Assembly: GCA_016550425.1 (NCBI GenBank)
Contig: JABXGS010000107.1
Location: forward strand, 1-5,195
Length of the DNA: 5,195 bases
Direction: 5' to 3'
DNA from: an archaeon
GTDB taxonomy: Archaea; Asgardarchaeota; Hermodarchaeia; Hermodarchaeales; Hermodarchaeaceae
In this document: in pieces, positions 1-5,195 of the stretch
Numbering within the stretch: position 1 is the first letter of the stretch
Layout: each line of letters begins with the position of its first letter
Made by a program: the position numbers and the translations under genes
Notes under the pieces: generated by a model
Seen by the model: only the letters and a program-made list of their open reading frames with translations
What the model was told of the DNA's origin: nothing
Database searches by the model: none

Positions 1-141
1 GAGTGCGGTCACAGCTTGGAGGAAACGGTTGAGGCTCGCCTGCTGGGATTTCCCGAAGACACCACAGAAAAAGTTGATGGGAAATGTCTGGTCTGCGGAG
101 AAAAGGCGGTGAACGTTGTAAGGGTTGCCCTAGCATACTGA
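1..141 (+). CDS. proS: Prolyl-tRNA synthetase, archaeal/eukaryotic type, C-terminal end (partial)
   Basis: Frame 1 is open from the first base to a TGA at 139-141, giving 46 residues of the C-terminus of a longer protein. It reads ECGHSLEE near the start, then EARLLGFP, then GKCLVCGEKA, and ends VALAY. This is the pattern of the C-terminal zinc-binding domain of archaeal-type prolyl-tRNA synthetase, in which cysteines bind zinc and the chain ends in a conserved tyrosine. Cys2, Cys29 and Cys32 are visible here; a fourth ligand would lie upstream of the window. In this enzyme type the C-terminal Tyr is known to fold back near the active site, and it is present here. The full enzyme charges tRNA-Pro with proline in the cytoplasm. 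The call rests only on this short tail, so another zinc-ribbon protein is not fully excluded. No clear poly-T terminator follows the stop. Confidence 0.82.
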   Translation, partial: ECGHSLEETVEARLLGFPEDTTEKVDGKCLVCGEKAVNVVRVALAY

Positions 142-270
142 TACACTGCGATTGACGGCATCTACGAAACTGTTTATTACATTGTAACTACAAATCCGAA
201 ACTGTGTGCATTCAACGGTAAATTTCATATAAAAATTGACTTTTGGTATGTTCCAGCAGTTGCATAAACT

Positions 271-281
271 TATTATATCTT
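271..281 (+). promoter_or_regulatory. Candidate TATA box for the large surface-protein gene
   Basis: TATTATATCTT resembles an archaeal box A. Transcription would start about 25 bases downstream, near 298-304, leaving a short leader that includes the AAAGGGGAAA stretch before the start codon. The same 11 bases occur upstream of the membrane-protein gene that begins at 4560, which supports a promoter role. A second TATA-like string, CATATAAAA, lies near 227-235 and would give a longer leader. No transcript data are available, so this is inference from position and composition. Confidence 0.45.
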
Positions 282-315
282 TTCGATATCAATAATATGA
301 AAGGGGAAATATTTT

Positions 316-3132
316 GTGATGAAAACTGATGTTGTAATTGTGCTAGCGGTAATAATGCTTCTGGTTTTGCCCCTAAGTTTGCCAAATGTTAGAGCTCAAG
401 ATAATGGAACTATAATAATTATTTCTTCAAATCTAAGTGGGACCACCACTTCAGATGGACGAACATTGGATACATATCAAATCGATGTTTATCGTGGTAA
501 CGACCCTAAAAATCGTGGAGAACATTTAGGTTCCTTTAGAGGTACCCGAGATGCGTTTCCAGATAATTATGGGAATCCAGATAATCCGATTGTAGAAGGT
601 GATAGATACGATGAATATCATGAGGCGCCACCAGGAGAGTATGTTGGAAGTCGAAATCCAAAAGATCACATACCGGGTGATCGTGATTGGATACAATTAG
701 GAGATGATAATCGTACGCCAGAAGGCCGTTATACTATCAATAATCCATATGGGGACACTAGAACAGGTATAAACATTCATCCTTTGGGGACTCAAATGGA
801 GGGTTGCATTGGAATAGTCGGGATGAATAATTCTAAGAATATGATTGAATTTACGAAATTCTATGATGCTGTAAATACAGATAATGCTTTAGTGGACGGA
901 AATGTAATAGTCGTAATTCAGGACAGGTACGATTCGGATTCAGACAGAACTGTGGATAGTCAAGATAACGATGATGATAATGATGGTCTTATTGATTCGG
1001 ACAATGATGGTCTAGAAGGACCTGATAATAATAATGATGGAGTTGAGGATTTTGAAGAGGGTAGAGATGATGATCATGATAACGACGGAATTCCAGATAA
1101 CAAAGATGATGATGGAGATGAACTTCCAGAGTGCTGGGGTTTCATAGCTGAGAATGAACCGTTCGAAAGATACATACCCTTCATGTTTACCGGCAGCGTT
1201 GACAATTTGCAGTTCCGTTTTTATTGCGTCTTCTTCGAGCACGATATTGCTCACACAGGGGACATTGAAGGCGTATTGGTTGTTAAGCACAGAGCAGAAG
1301 AGAGCTTACTCGCGGTGTATACACAGCACGCAAATTTTATGCTGAAAAAACATTCTCACACTCCAAATACGATATCTGCTCATTTCTGGAAGGAGACCCA
1401 CGCTGCGTATCCGGAAGAGGAAATCTCCTTTTGGGAAGAAACTGTCGAAACCACCGAGGTTAGCGCATTGTGTGCCCTAGCTAGTGCAATGTCGTATGAT
1501 GTATATGCAAGAGACAGACAGGATACCGGTATTGATTGGAGAACAAAGAATACGATTGACCCCAAGGACTGGGAATCACATGAAATTGAAGATGCCCCAA
1601 AGATATTAAGAGAACTCTATAATAAAGTAAGAAACGCTTATGGACCAGGACTTAGGCCAAAGGCAGTAGAAGAAACAAGGCTTCAAGTTGTCGATTTACT
1701 TGCTGATGGCAAATACAACAAAAATGCGCTTAACAGTTTACGCGCCTTGGTAAACGAGGACACCATTTTCGATTCCAAGAAAACAAGCATCAACACATTT
1801 CTTCAAAGTATTAAAGAAGGTTGGGGAGGTGTTGATTTCACTTCAGTACATTTAGCTTACATCTCAGAACATTCGAATGAGGAACAAGAGGAGCCCCTGT
1901 TAGACTTCCAGTACGTGTTGAGGGCAACAGAGGCGAAGCCAGGTGACGAGATAATAGACCCCGAGGAAGCCGAGGCGCTATCGCTGCTGTGGTTTCTTGT
2001 AGGGTTGAGTTTGCCAGATGATAAGTTCTGGGTAAATCTGAATCCGTGGGAATCTGATAGGATAATCGATGAAGATTTGGGTCGTACAGATGTGGGAAGG
2101 ATAATGCTTGAAGCCGATTTTCAGATGAAAAAAGACTTCTGCAAATATCAAAACCCTTGTGAGAGCGACATAGGTGAAGAATACTGGAGCCTGCTGGAAG
2201 AAAAAAGGGATGAGCTAGTTAGGAACTGCATGAACCTGTATCCGGAGGAGATAGAGGACATTGACAATGTTCTGTTTGCTGCAGCGACAAGGCACTGGAT
2301 TGTTCCAGACATGATTACAGGTTATGGAGATGATGATGAGTTCTATATCGCTGATGCAAGACTGTCAATCTTTTCTGAACCAGTATTTGAGCACTCCACT
2401 TTTAAGATAGTAAATCAAGGTTCCATTTCGGAAGATTGCAGTGAGTGCTTGAGTGAAGCAACAAAGGAATATGGACGGTATGCTAAGGAATTAGAGGAGG
2501 AAATGATCCTTCCCCTCGTCGTTGAAGAAGTTAATACTGATGCTAAATATTCCGACTTAAGGCAGGTCTATGCCTCCTTAGCTTTAGCTCAATGGTACAA
2601 ATCACGTTACAGGTTTGGGGATCATCTGTTCTCGGACTTCATAGATTCTGAAAATCTTGAAAATCTGGAGTCAATGGTAGCGTGGAGCCCCGAAGAGATA
2701 TGGACTGAATATGTCAAATCATACGAAGAAGGCGAATTCCACTGTGAGAAGGAGTATACAGAGGGGAATTACATAATCACCGAAATCTACAGTGCAGGAG
2801 GTGTTGAATTCCAAAATATAGAGGAAGTAACTTCCATCATTGGTCCGATCAATTCTGAAATCAACGAAATGATTTCTGAAACGATGAATAAGCCACTAGT
2901 GAAAAGGAACGAAGGATACTACTTCGGCGACTGCATAAGTGGTAGTTATGATTTGAAAGAAGACACGTCTTCTCCAATCGAACCAATAATTGAAGATTAC
3001 TTTGAACCAATCATAAACACAATCAAATCAACAGTCGAAAAATATTTTGTATTAATCTTAATTGCCGGCATCATAATGGGTGTCCTCGTTTGCGTAGTCG
3101 TGGTTTACACTCGAAAAAGAAAGAAAGCCTAA
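316..3132 (+). CDS. Secreted membrane-anchored protein with divergent YkuD (L,D-transpeptidase-like) domain, Asp-rich Ca-binding repeats and unknown ectodomain
   Basis: I do not recognise the whole protein. Residues 1-28 form a signal peptide: MMKTD, a long hydrophobic core, then VRAQ. Residues about 134-201 match the YkuD layout: TPEGRYTI, then GINIHPLG with His155, then EGCIGIVG with Cys164, then a final strand NVIVVI. YkuD domains use this His/Cys pair in a cysteine acyl transfer that cross-links bacterial murein. Here the His-Cys spacing is short, the usual S/T-H before GC is M-E, and the usual Arg or Asn after GC(I/V) is Gly, so the domain is divergent and its substrate unknown. Residues 203-269 hold several DxDxDG loops like thrombospondin type-3 repeats, suggesting calcium binding. 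Residues 270-905 are an acidic, Trp/Tyr-rich, mainly helical-looking ectodomain with eleven of the protein's twelve other features unassigned. Residues 911-931 are a transmembrane helix followed by RKRKKA, so most of the protein should face outside. The start is GTG at 316 or, more simply, ATG at 319; AAGGGG at 301-306 is a weak ribosome site for either. The gene is AT-richer than the lipid-synthase and S26e genes. Confidence 0.8.
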   Translation: MMKTDVVIVLAVIMLLVLPLSLPNVRAQDNGTIIIISSNLSGTTTSDGRTLDTYQIDVYRGNDPKNRGEHLGSFRGTRDAFPDNYGNPDNPIVEGDRYDEYHEAPPGEYVGSRNPKDHIPGDRDWIQLGDDNRTPEGRYTINNPYGDTRTGINIHPLGTQMEGCIGIVGMNNSKNMIEFTKFYDAVNTDNALVDGNVIVVIQDRYDSDSDRTVDSQDNDDDNDGLIDSDNDGLEGPDNNNDGVEDFEEGRDDDHDNDGIPDNKDDDGDELPECWGFIAENEPFERYIPFMFTGSVDNLQFRFYCVFFEHDIAHTGDIEGVLVVKHRAEESLLAVYTQHANFMLKKHSHTPNTISAHFWKETHAAYPEEEISFWEETVETTEVSALCALASAMSYDVYARDRQDTGIDWRTKNTIDPKDWESHEIEDAPKILRELYNKVRNAYGPGLRPKAVEETRLQVVDLLADGKYNKNALNSLRALVNEDTIFDSKKTSINTFLQSIKEGWGGVDFTSVHLAYISEHSNEEQEEPLLDFQYVLRATEAKPGDEIIDPEEAEALSLLWFLVGLSLPDDKFWVNLNPWESDRIIDEDLGRTDVGRIMLEADFQMKKDFCKYQNPCESDIGEEYWSLLEEKRDELVRNCMNLYPEEIEDIDNVLFAAATRHWIVPDMITGYGDDDEFYIADARLSIFSEPVFEHSTFKIVNQGSISEDCSECLSEATKEYGRYAKELEEEMILPLVVEEVNTDAKYSDLRQVYASLALAQWYKSRYRFGDHLFSDFIDSENLENLESMVAWSPEEIWTEYVKSYEEGEFHCEKEYTEGNYIITEIYSAGGVEFQNIEEVTSIIGPINSEINEMISETMNKPLVKRNEGYYFGDCISGSYDLKEDTSSPIEPIIEDYFEPIINTIKSTVEKYFVLILIAGIIMGVLVCVVVVYTRKRKKA
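715..918 (+). other. YkuD-like catalytic domain region within the surface protein
   Basis: This segment encodes residues 134-201. The order TP-x-G-x-Y, then I-x-I-H-x-x-G, then G-C-I, then a short helix and a closing hydrophobic strand is that of YkuD L,D-transpeptidases. Shorter His-to-Cys loops ending in (E/S)xGC or EGC also occur in related families such as DUF2778 (Tlde1) and DUF5675, and I cannot tell from the sequence which is closest. The His codon is at 778-780 and the Cys codon at 805-807. The assignment is by motif only; a profile search against YkuD, DUF2778 and DUF5675 would decide it. Confidence 0.6.
922..1122 (+). repeat. Asp-rich calcium-binding repeat stretch (thrombospondin type-3-like)
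   Basis: Residues 203-269 contain repeated D/N-x-D/N-x-D-G loops: around D219-D221-D223-G224, D227-D229-D231-G232, D237-N239-D241-G242, D253-D255-D257-G258 and N262-D264-D266-G267, with a related DSDSD at 206-210. In thrombospondin type-3 and similar linkers such loops bind calcium and stiffen the chain. At DNA level the stretch is a degenerate GAT/AAT-rich repeat. It sits exactly between the YkuD-like domain and the large ectodomain, so it probably acts as a calcium-dependent spacer. Confidence 0.75.
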
Positions 3133-3152
3133 CAATCTTTACTGGAAACAAA

Positions 3153-3158
3153 TTTTTT
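3153..3158 (+). terminator. Possible poly-T terminator after the surface-protein gene
   Basis: A run of six T residues begins 21 bases after the stop codon of the surface-protein gene. Archaeal RNA polymerase often terminates at T-rich runs without a hairpin. The run is short and the region is AT-rich, so this is a weak call. Confidence 0.3.
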
Positions 3159-3215
3159 GGCTGAATCATGACATTCAGAGCGTTGTTTACTCTTAGCTTA
3201 TGACCGCCTCCACCC

Positions 3216-3226
3216 ATATAAAAAAA
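3216..3226 (+). promoter_or_regulatory. Candidate TATA box upstream of the lipid-synthase gene
   Basis: ATATAAAAAAA preceded by CCC is a good archaeal box A candidate. A start site about 25 bases on, near 3242-3246, would give a leader of roughly 100 bases before the ATG at 3342. A GGAGG at 3247-3251 follows, but no ATG, GTG or TTG lies at the usual distance from it, so the leader seems to hold no small gene. A nearer promoter for leaderless initiation at 3342 cannot be excluded. Confidence 0.4.
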
Positions 3227-3291
3227 CTTAAGCGATGTAAGAACTTGGAGGATAAAAAGCACAACTAAAGTATCTTATTCCATTTCAACCA

Positions 3292-3340
3292 CAAATATCA
3301 AAGCTAACAAATATCGATAGATTATTTCAGCAAATATTGA
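3292..3340 (+). repeat. Three direct repeats of CAAATAT before the lipid-synthase gene
   Basis: CAAATATCAA (3292-3301), CAAATATCGA (3308-3317) and CAAATATTGA (3331-3340) share the pattern CAAATATYRA. They lie in the 50 bases directly before the ATG at 3342, with repeat starts 16 and 23 bases apart. They could be binding sites for a regulator, but the region is AT-rich and chance is possible. Confidence 0.4.
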
Positions 3341-3341
3341 A

Positions 3342-3959
3342 ATGAAGAAGCTTGGAGGCTATGAAGGGTTGCTGACGAAACTTAAACAGCGAGCCCAGCT
3401 GTGGTTCGCCTCAGAAGCAAAAATGCTTCATAAGTTTGGCTTGTCTCCAAATCATGTAAGCATTCTGGGAATAGCCTTTGCCGTGCTTTCCGCCATCACT
3501 TACTGGCAGTGGGAACGTCATCCCCTCCTTCTGATACTGGCGCCCCTTCTGATGCTTGCCTCTGGCTTCCTCGACGCCCTAGACGGGGCATTGGCGAGAC
3601 TGTACGGGGAAGCCACAAGCTTCGGCGGATTCTTCGATTCCCTTCTTGACAGATACGCCGACGCAATCATCATCTGCGGAATCATCCTCGGCGGATTAAC
3701 TGAAGCATCTTGGGGGCTCGCCGCGCTCGTAGGCTCCATGCTGGTCAGTTACGCTCGGGCAAGGGCAGAAGCTGCAGGAGTGAAAATGGAGTCCGTGGGC
3801 TTAGCTGAACGAGCAGAACGCCTAGTATTACTGGCATTAGCAAGTTTCCTCAGCTTTGTTTGGCTCGACGCTCTATGTTGGGGAGTTCTTATTCTCGCCG
3901 TCCTCACAAATCTGACTGTAATTCAGCGGGCAATCTATTTCCGCAAGGCGTCCCAATAA
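3342..3959 (+). CDS. CDP-alcohol phosphotransferase, probable archaetidylinositol phosphate synthase
   Basis: The 205-residue protein carries the complete family signature D(x2)DG(x2)AR(x8)G(x3)D(x3)D as D78, D81, G82, A85, R86, G95, D99 and D103. These aspartates bind the metal ions and CDP-diacyl or CDP-dialkyl substrate in known structures. The later RARAEAAG and GLAERAERL blocks are typical of the phosphatidylinositol-phosphate synthase-like branch, which in archaea makes archaetidylinositol phosphate from CDP-archaeol and inositol 1-phosphate at the membrane. Hydrophobic segments at about 36-54, 60-77, 105-118, 122-137, 160-177 and 178-195 fit six membrane helices. Length is normal. The start is uncertain: ATG 3342 has no ribosome site just upstream, while an in-frame TTG at 3369 sits 10 bases after GGAGG (3354-3358) and would give a 196-residue protein beginning at LLTKLKQ. 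The gene converges on S26e. Headgroup specificity cannot be proved from the motif alone. Confidence 0.88.
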   Translation: MKKLGGYEGLLTKLKQRAQLWFASEAKMLHKFGLSPNHVSILGIAFAVLSAITYWQWERHPLLLILAPLLMLASGFLDALDGALARLYGEATSFGGFFDSLLDRYADAIIICGIILGGLTEASWGLAALVGSMLVSYARARAEAAGVKMESVGLAERAERLVLLALASFLSFVWLDALCWGVLILAVLTNLTVIQRAIYFRKASQ

Positions 3960-3961
3960 CT

Positions 3962-3972
3962 CAAAAAGAAAG
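3962..3972 (-). terminator. T-rich termination tract for the S26e gene in the convergent gap
   Basis: Read on the minus strand, the gap just past the S26e stop codon gives CTTTCTTTTTG, a T-rich stretch of the kind used for archaeal termination. The gap between the two convergent stop codons is only 25 bases, so transcripts from both sides probably overlap at their 3' ends. Confidence 0.35.
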
Positions 3973-3984
3973 GAGTGTTTCGGT

Positions 3985-4281
3985 TTAGCGTCGGCTTCTT
4001 CTTGAGGTGCCTCTTCTCCGCTCATCTTTCGAGCGCACCTTCACTACGCCACGATGCACTGCGCAGGAAACGCAATAATATTTTGTTTCTGTGCGGCTGG
4101 CAATGTATGTGCCCTTTTGACGAAGTTCCTTGTAGAGGCGCGAGTCCACTAATGAGACTCTTCGTGAGACTCGTTTAGCTTTGTCGCGGGGTACCTGCTG
4201 ACCGCAACCTACGCACTGAACCAATGCGCCTTTGCCTTTGCTGCCTTTTGCTCGTCCTCTGGATTTTCGTTTAACTGGCAT
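3985..4281 (-). CDS. rps26e: 30S ribosomal protein S26e
   Basis: The 98-residue, very basic protein begins MPVKRKSRGRAKGSKGKG and matches S26e throughout. It has Cys23-x2-Cys26 in QCVGCGQQVPRDKAK and Cys70-x2-Cys73 in YYCVSCAVHRGVVKVRS, the four-cysteine zinc site and the most conserved block of the family; the human protein has the closely similar YCVSCAIH. S26e binds the small subunit near the mRNA exit channel and the 3' end of 16S/18S rRNA. It is a marker of eukaryotes and TACK/Asgard archaea. The length is shorter than in eukaryotes, which have a C-terminal extension, and is normal for archaea. The ATG is supported by GAGG at 4289-4292, 7 bases upstream on the minus strand. No minus-strand gene lies upstream, so it is probably transcribed alone. 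Its base composition is more GC-rich than the neighbouring AT-rich genes. Confidence 0.95.
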   Translation of the reverse strand: MPVKRKSRGRAKGSKGKGALVQCVGCGQQVPRDKAKRVSRRVSLVDSRLYKELRQKGTYIASRTETKYYCVSCAVHRGVVKVRSKDERRRGTSRRSRR

Positions 4282-4311
4282 TACTTTTCCTCATTTTGTA
4301 TTTTGAATGGA

Positions 4312-4326
4312 GGTTATTAAGTATAC
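4312..4326 (-). promoter_or_regulatory. Candidate promoter for the S26e gene
   Basis: On the minus strand this reads GTATACTTAATAACC, an AT-rich TATA-like segment about 35 bases before the ATG at 4281. A start site about 25 bases on would leave a short leader carrying the GAGG ribosome site. The match to a box A consensus is only fair. Confidence 0.3.
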
Positions 4327-4461
4327 ACTGACAAATGTTAGGGTATCTGTTATCCACAAATTTTTACCAGTTATACCTTCACCTTGAAGTCTAGTATTTT
4401 GATTTGGGATTAATAAGAATGTCGTTTCACGAATTTTAGAAAAGAGCTTACCTACACCCTT

Positions 4462-4495
4462 TTTTTGGGTTAAATTTTAACCCCAAACCCAAAAA
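4462..4495. promoter_or_regulatory. Nested inverted repeats next to the promoter of the 4560 gene
   Basis: GGGTTAAA (4467-4474) and TTTAACCC (4476-4483) form a perfect 8-base dyad around one T. The same left side, TTTTTGGGTT (4462-4471), is also perfectly complementary to AACCCAAAAA (4486-4495), giving a second, mutually exclusive 10-base pairing. The dyad lies directly upstream of the TATA-like string at 4496-4506, where a transcription factor or regulator would sit. It is most simply read as an operator or activator site, although as RNA it could form alternative hairpins if transcription starts further upstream. Confidence 0.5.
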
Positions 4496-4506
4496 TATTA
4501 TATCTT
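4496..4506 (+). promoter_or_regulatory. Candidate TATA box for the DUF4386-like gene
   Basis: TATTATATCTT is identical to the string at 271-281 before the surface-protein gene. Transcription would start near 4522-4528, leaving a leader of about 35 bases. AGGCGGT at 4547-4553, 6 bases before the ATG, is a one-mismatch ribosome binding site. Confidence 0.5.
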
Positions 4507-4559
4507 GAGTGGAAACAAGGACCAATTATCAACCTGATTTCTGAAAAGGCGGTAAAAAA

Positions 4560-5195
4560 ATGATTGATTTGATCTTGGCAGGTTTTCTCTTTTTGTTTAT
4601 AATAATTACACTCGTTATAGCTGAGAGATTTGGCTATTCAGTGATGAGCGATTTGGACTCAGAAACTAAACTACAAGAGATAAACAAAGATACTAAAAAA
4701 TTCAAAATTGGCACCGTGCTAGCGCTCATAGAACATGGAACCATAATTGCACTTGCCATAACATTGTTTCTTGCTTTTAATTCATTTAACATGACGCTTG
4801 CTGTTATTTGGGCCATCTCTCGAGTAACTGAAGGTTTGATCGACTTCTATAATGAAAAGAACTCCTGGGGGTTACTCAACATAGCTAGACAATACTCATC
4901 TAGTAGTGGTGCTGAAAAAAAATCGTTAAGTGAATTAGGTCGTAGCATTCTCAAAACAAAAAACTCGGTTTTCGCATTCGCACAAATCCTATTCTCAATT
5001 GGTACGCTTTCATACTCAATCCTGTTTGCCACCTCTGAAGCTGTACCAGTACCAGCAATCATTGGATGGTTTGGAATCGTTGCCAGCATCCTCTACGGCT
5101 TCGGTAATGGGATAATCCTCGTAAAATCTACCAAAGCGATGAAGATCTTCCGTGTAGGCCTGTTAATTTTGATTTTTGAACTAGTCTTAGGAGGA
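4560..5195 (+). CDS. Polytopic membrane protein, DUF4386-like (3' end outside window)
   Basis: The frame is open from ATG 4560 to the last base, giving 212 residues without a stop. AGGCGGT lies 6 bases upstream of the ATG. Hydrophobic segments at about 3-21, 51-72, 74-92, 134-156, 163-187 and 197-212 suggest six membrane helices, with a charged loop at 22-49 (many Lys, Asp and Glu) and another at 96-133. The EHGTIIALAITL, ISRVTEGLIDF, GWFGIVASILYG and closing IFELVLGG blocks resemble the DUF4386 family, whose members are integral membrane proteins of unknown function, usually about 210-240 residues. By that comparison only a short C-terminal piece is missing. The gene is AT-rich like the large surface-protein gene and shares a TATA-like string with it. 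The family call is from recalled pattern and is moderate; the membrane topology is clear. Confidence 0.65.
   Translation, partial: MIDLILAGFLFLFIIITLVIAERFGYSVMSDLDSETKLQEINKDTKKFKIGTVLALIEHGTIIALAITLFLAFNSFNMTLAVIWAISRVTEGLIDFYNEKNSWGLLNIARQYSSSSGAEKKSLSELGRSILKTKNSVFAFAQILFSIGTLSYSILFATSEAVPVPAIIGWFGIVASILYGFGNGIILVKSTKAMKIFRVGLLILIFELVLGG

Noticed and set aside
316..330. GTGATGA followed closely by CTGA, resembling C and D boxes of an archaeal C/D guide RNA
   Set aside because: The spacing is far too short for a guide, no second box pair was found, and the motif is the start of the coding sequence of the surface protein.
1012..1565. Several short open frames on both strands inside the surface-protein gene
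   Set aside because: They arise from the GAT/AAT repeat stretch and neighbouring sequence and show no domain, start site or ribosome site of their own.
3071..3262. Minus-strand open frame of 63 codons across the end of the surface-protein gene
   Set aside because: It overlaps the clear transmembrane coding end on the plus strand, has no family likeness and crosses the putative TATA box, so it is a shadow.
3133..3341. Possible tRNA or CRISPR-like repeat in the intergenic gap
   Set aside because: No cloverleaf, no TTCRA-type T-loop and no regular repeat-spacer pattern could be found; the only repeats are the short CAAATAT copies.
3975..4178. Plus-strand open frame opposite S26e
   Set aside because: It lies almost wholly antisense to a confidently identified ribosomal protein gene and its product has no recognisable features.
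4634..5089. Two minus-strand open frames opposite the DUF4386-like gene
   Set aside because: The plus-strand frame is open over the whole stretch with a ribosome site and regular membrane helices; the minus frames are chance openings.

Overview
The window looks like a piece of an archaeal chromosome, most likely from the TACK (Thermoproteota-like) or Asgard side of the archaea. The key evidence is a complete ribosomal protein S26e gene, which is present in eukaryotes and in TACK/Asgard archaea and is not expected in Euryarchaeota. Two other genes agree: the tail of an archaeal-type prolyl-tRNA synthetase and a CDP-alcohol phosphotransferase of the archaetidylinositol-phosphate synthase type. 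Upstream regions carry TATA-like boxes rather than bacterial -35/-10 pairs. A Bathyarchaeia-like host is possible, but the sequence alone does not settle the lineage.

Layout from left to right. 1-141 is the C-terminal end of proS (+). 142-315 is an AT-rich gap with a promoter-like region. 316-3132 (+) encodes a large secreted, membrane-anchored protein of about 938 residues. It has a signal peptide, a divergent YkuD (L,D-transpeptidase-like) domain with His155 and Cys164, an Asp-rich calcium-binding repeat stretch (about 203-269), a roughly 640-residue unrecognised ectodomain, a C-terminal transmembrane helix and a basic cytoplasmic tail. 3133-3341 is a second AT-rich gap with a TATA-like box and three CAAATAT repeats. 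3342-3959 (+) is the phospholipid-headgroup synthase. It converges, across a 25-base gap, on 3985-4281 (-), the S26e gene. 4282-4559 is a divergent intergenic region with a striking GGGTTAAA/TTTAACCC dyad just upstream of a TATA-like box. 4560-5195 (+) is the start of a polytopic membrane protein resembling the DUF4386 family; it runs off the window end.

The genes do not form one obvious operon. Housekeeping genes (proS, the lipid synthase, S26e) alternate with two AT-richer membrane or surface genes that look accessory. The most interesting item is the surface protein: a YkuD-like Cys/His catalytic signature on the outside of an archaeal cell, where no bacterial murein is expected, fused to calcium-binding repeats and a large ectodomain of unknown function. 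Its own promoter and that of the DUF4386-like gene share the 11-base string TATTATATCTT.
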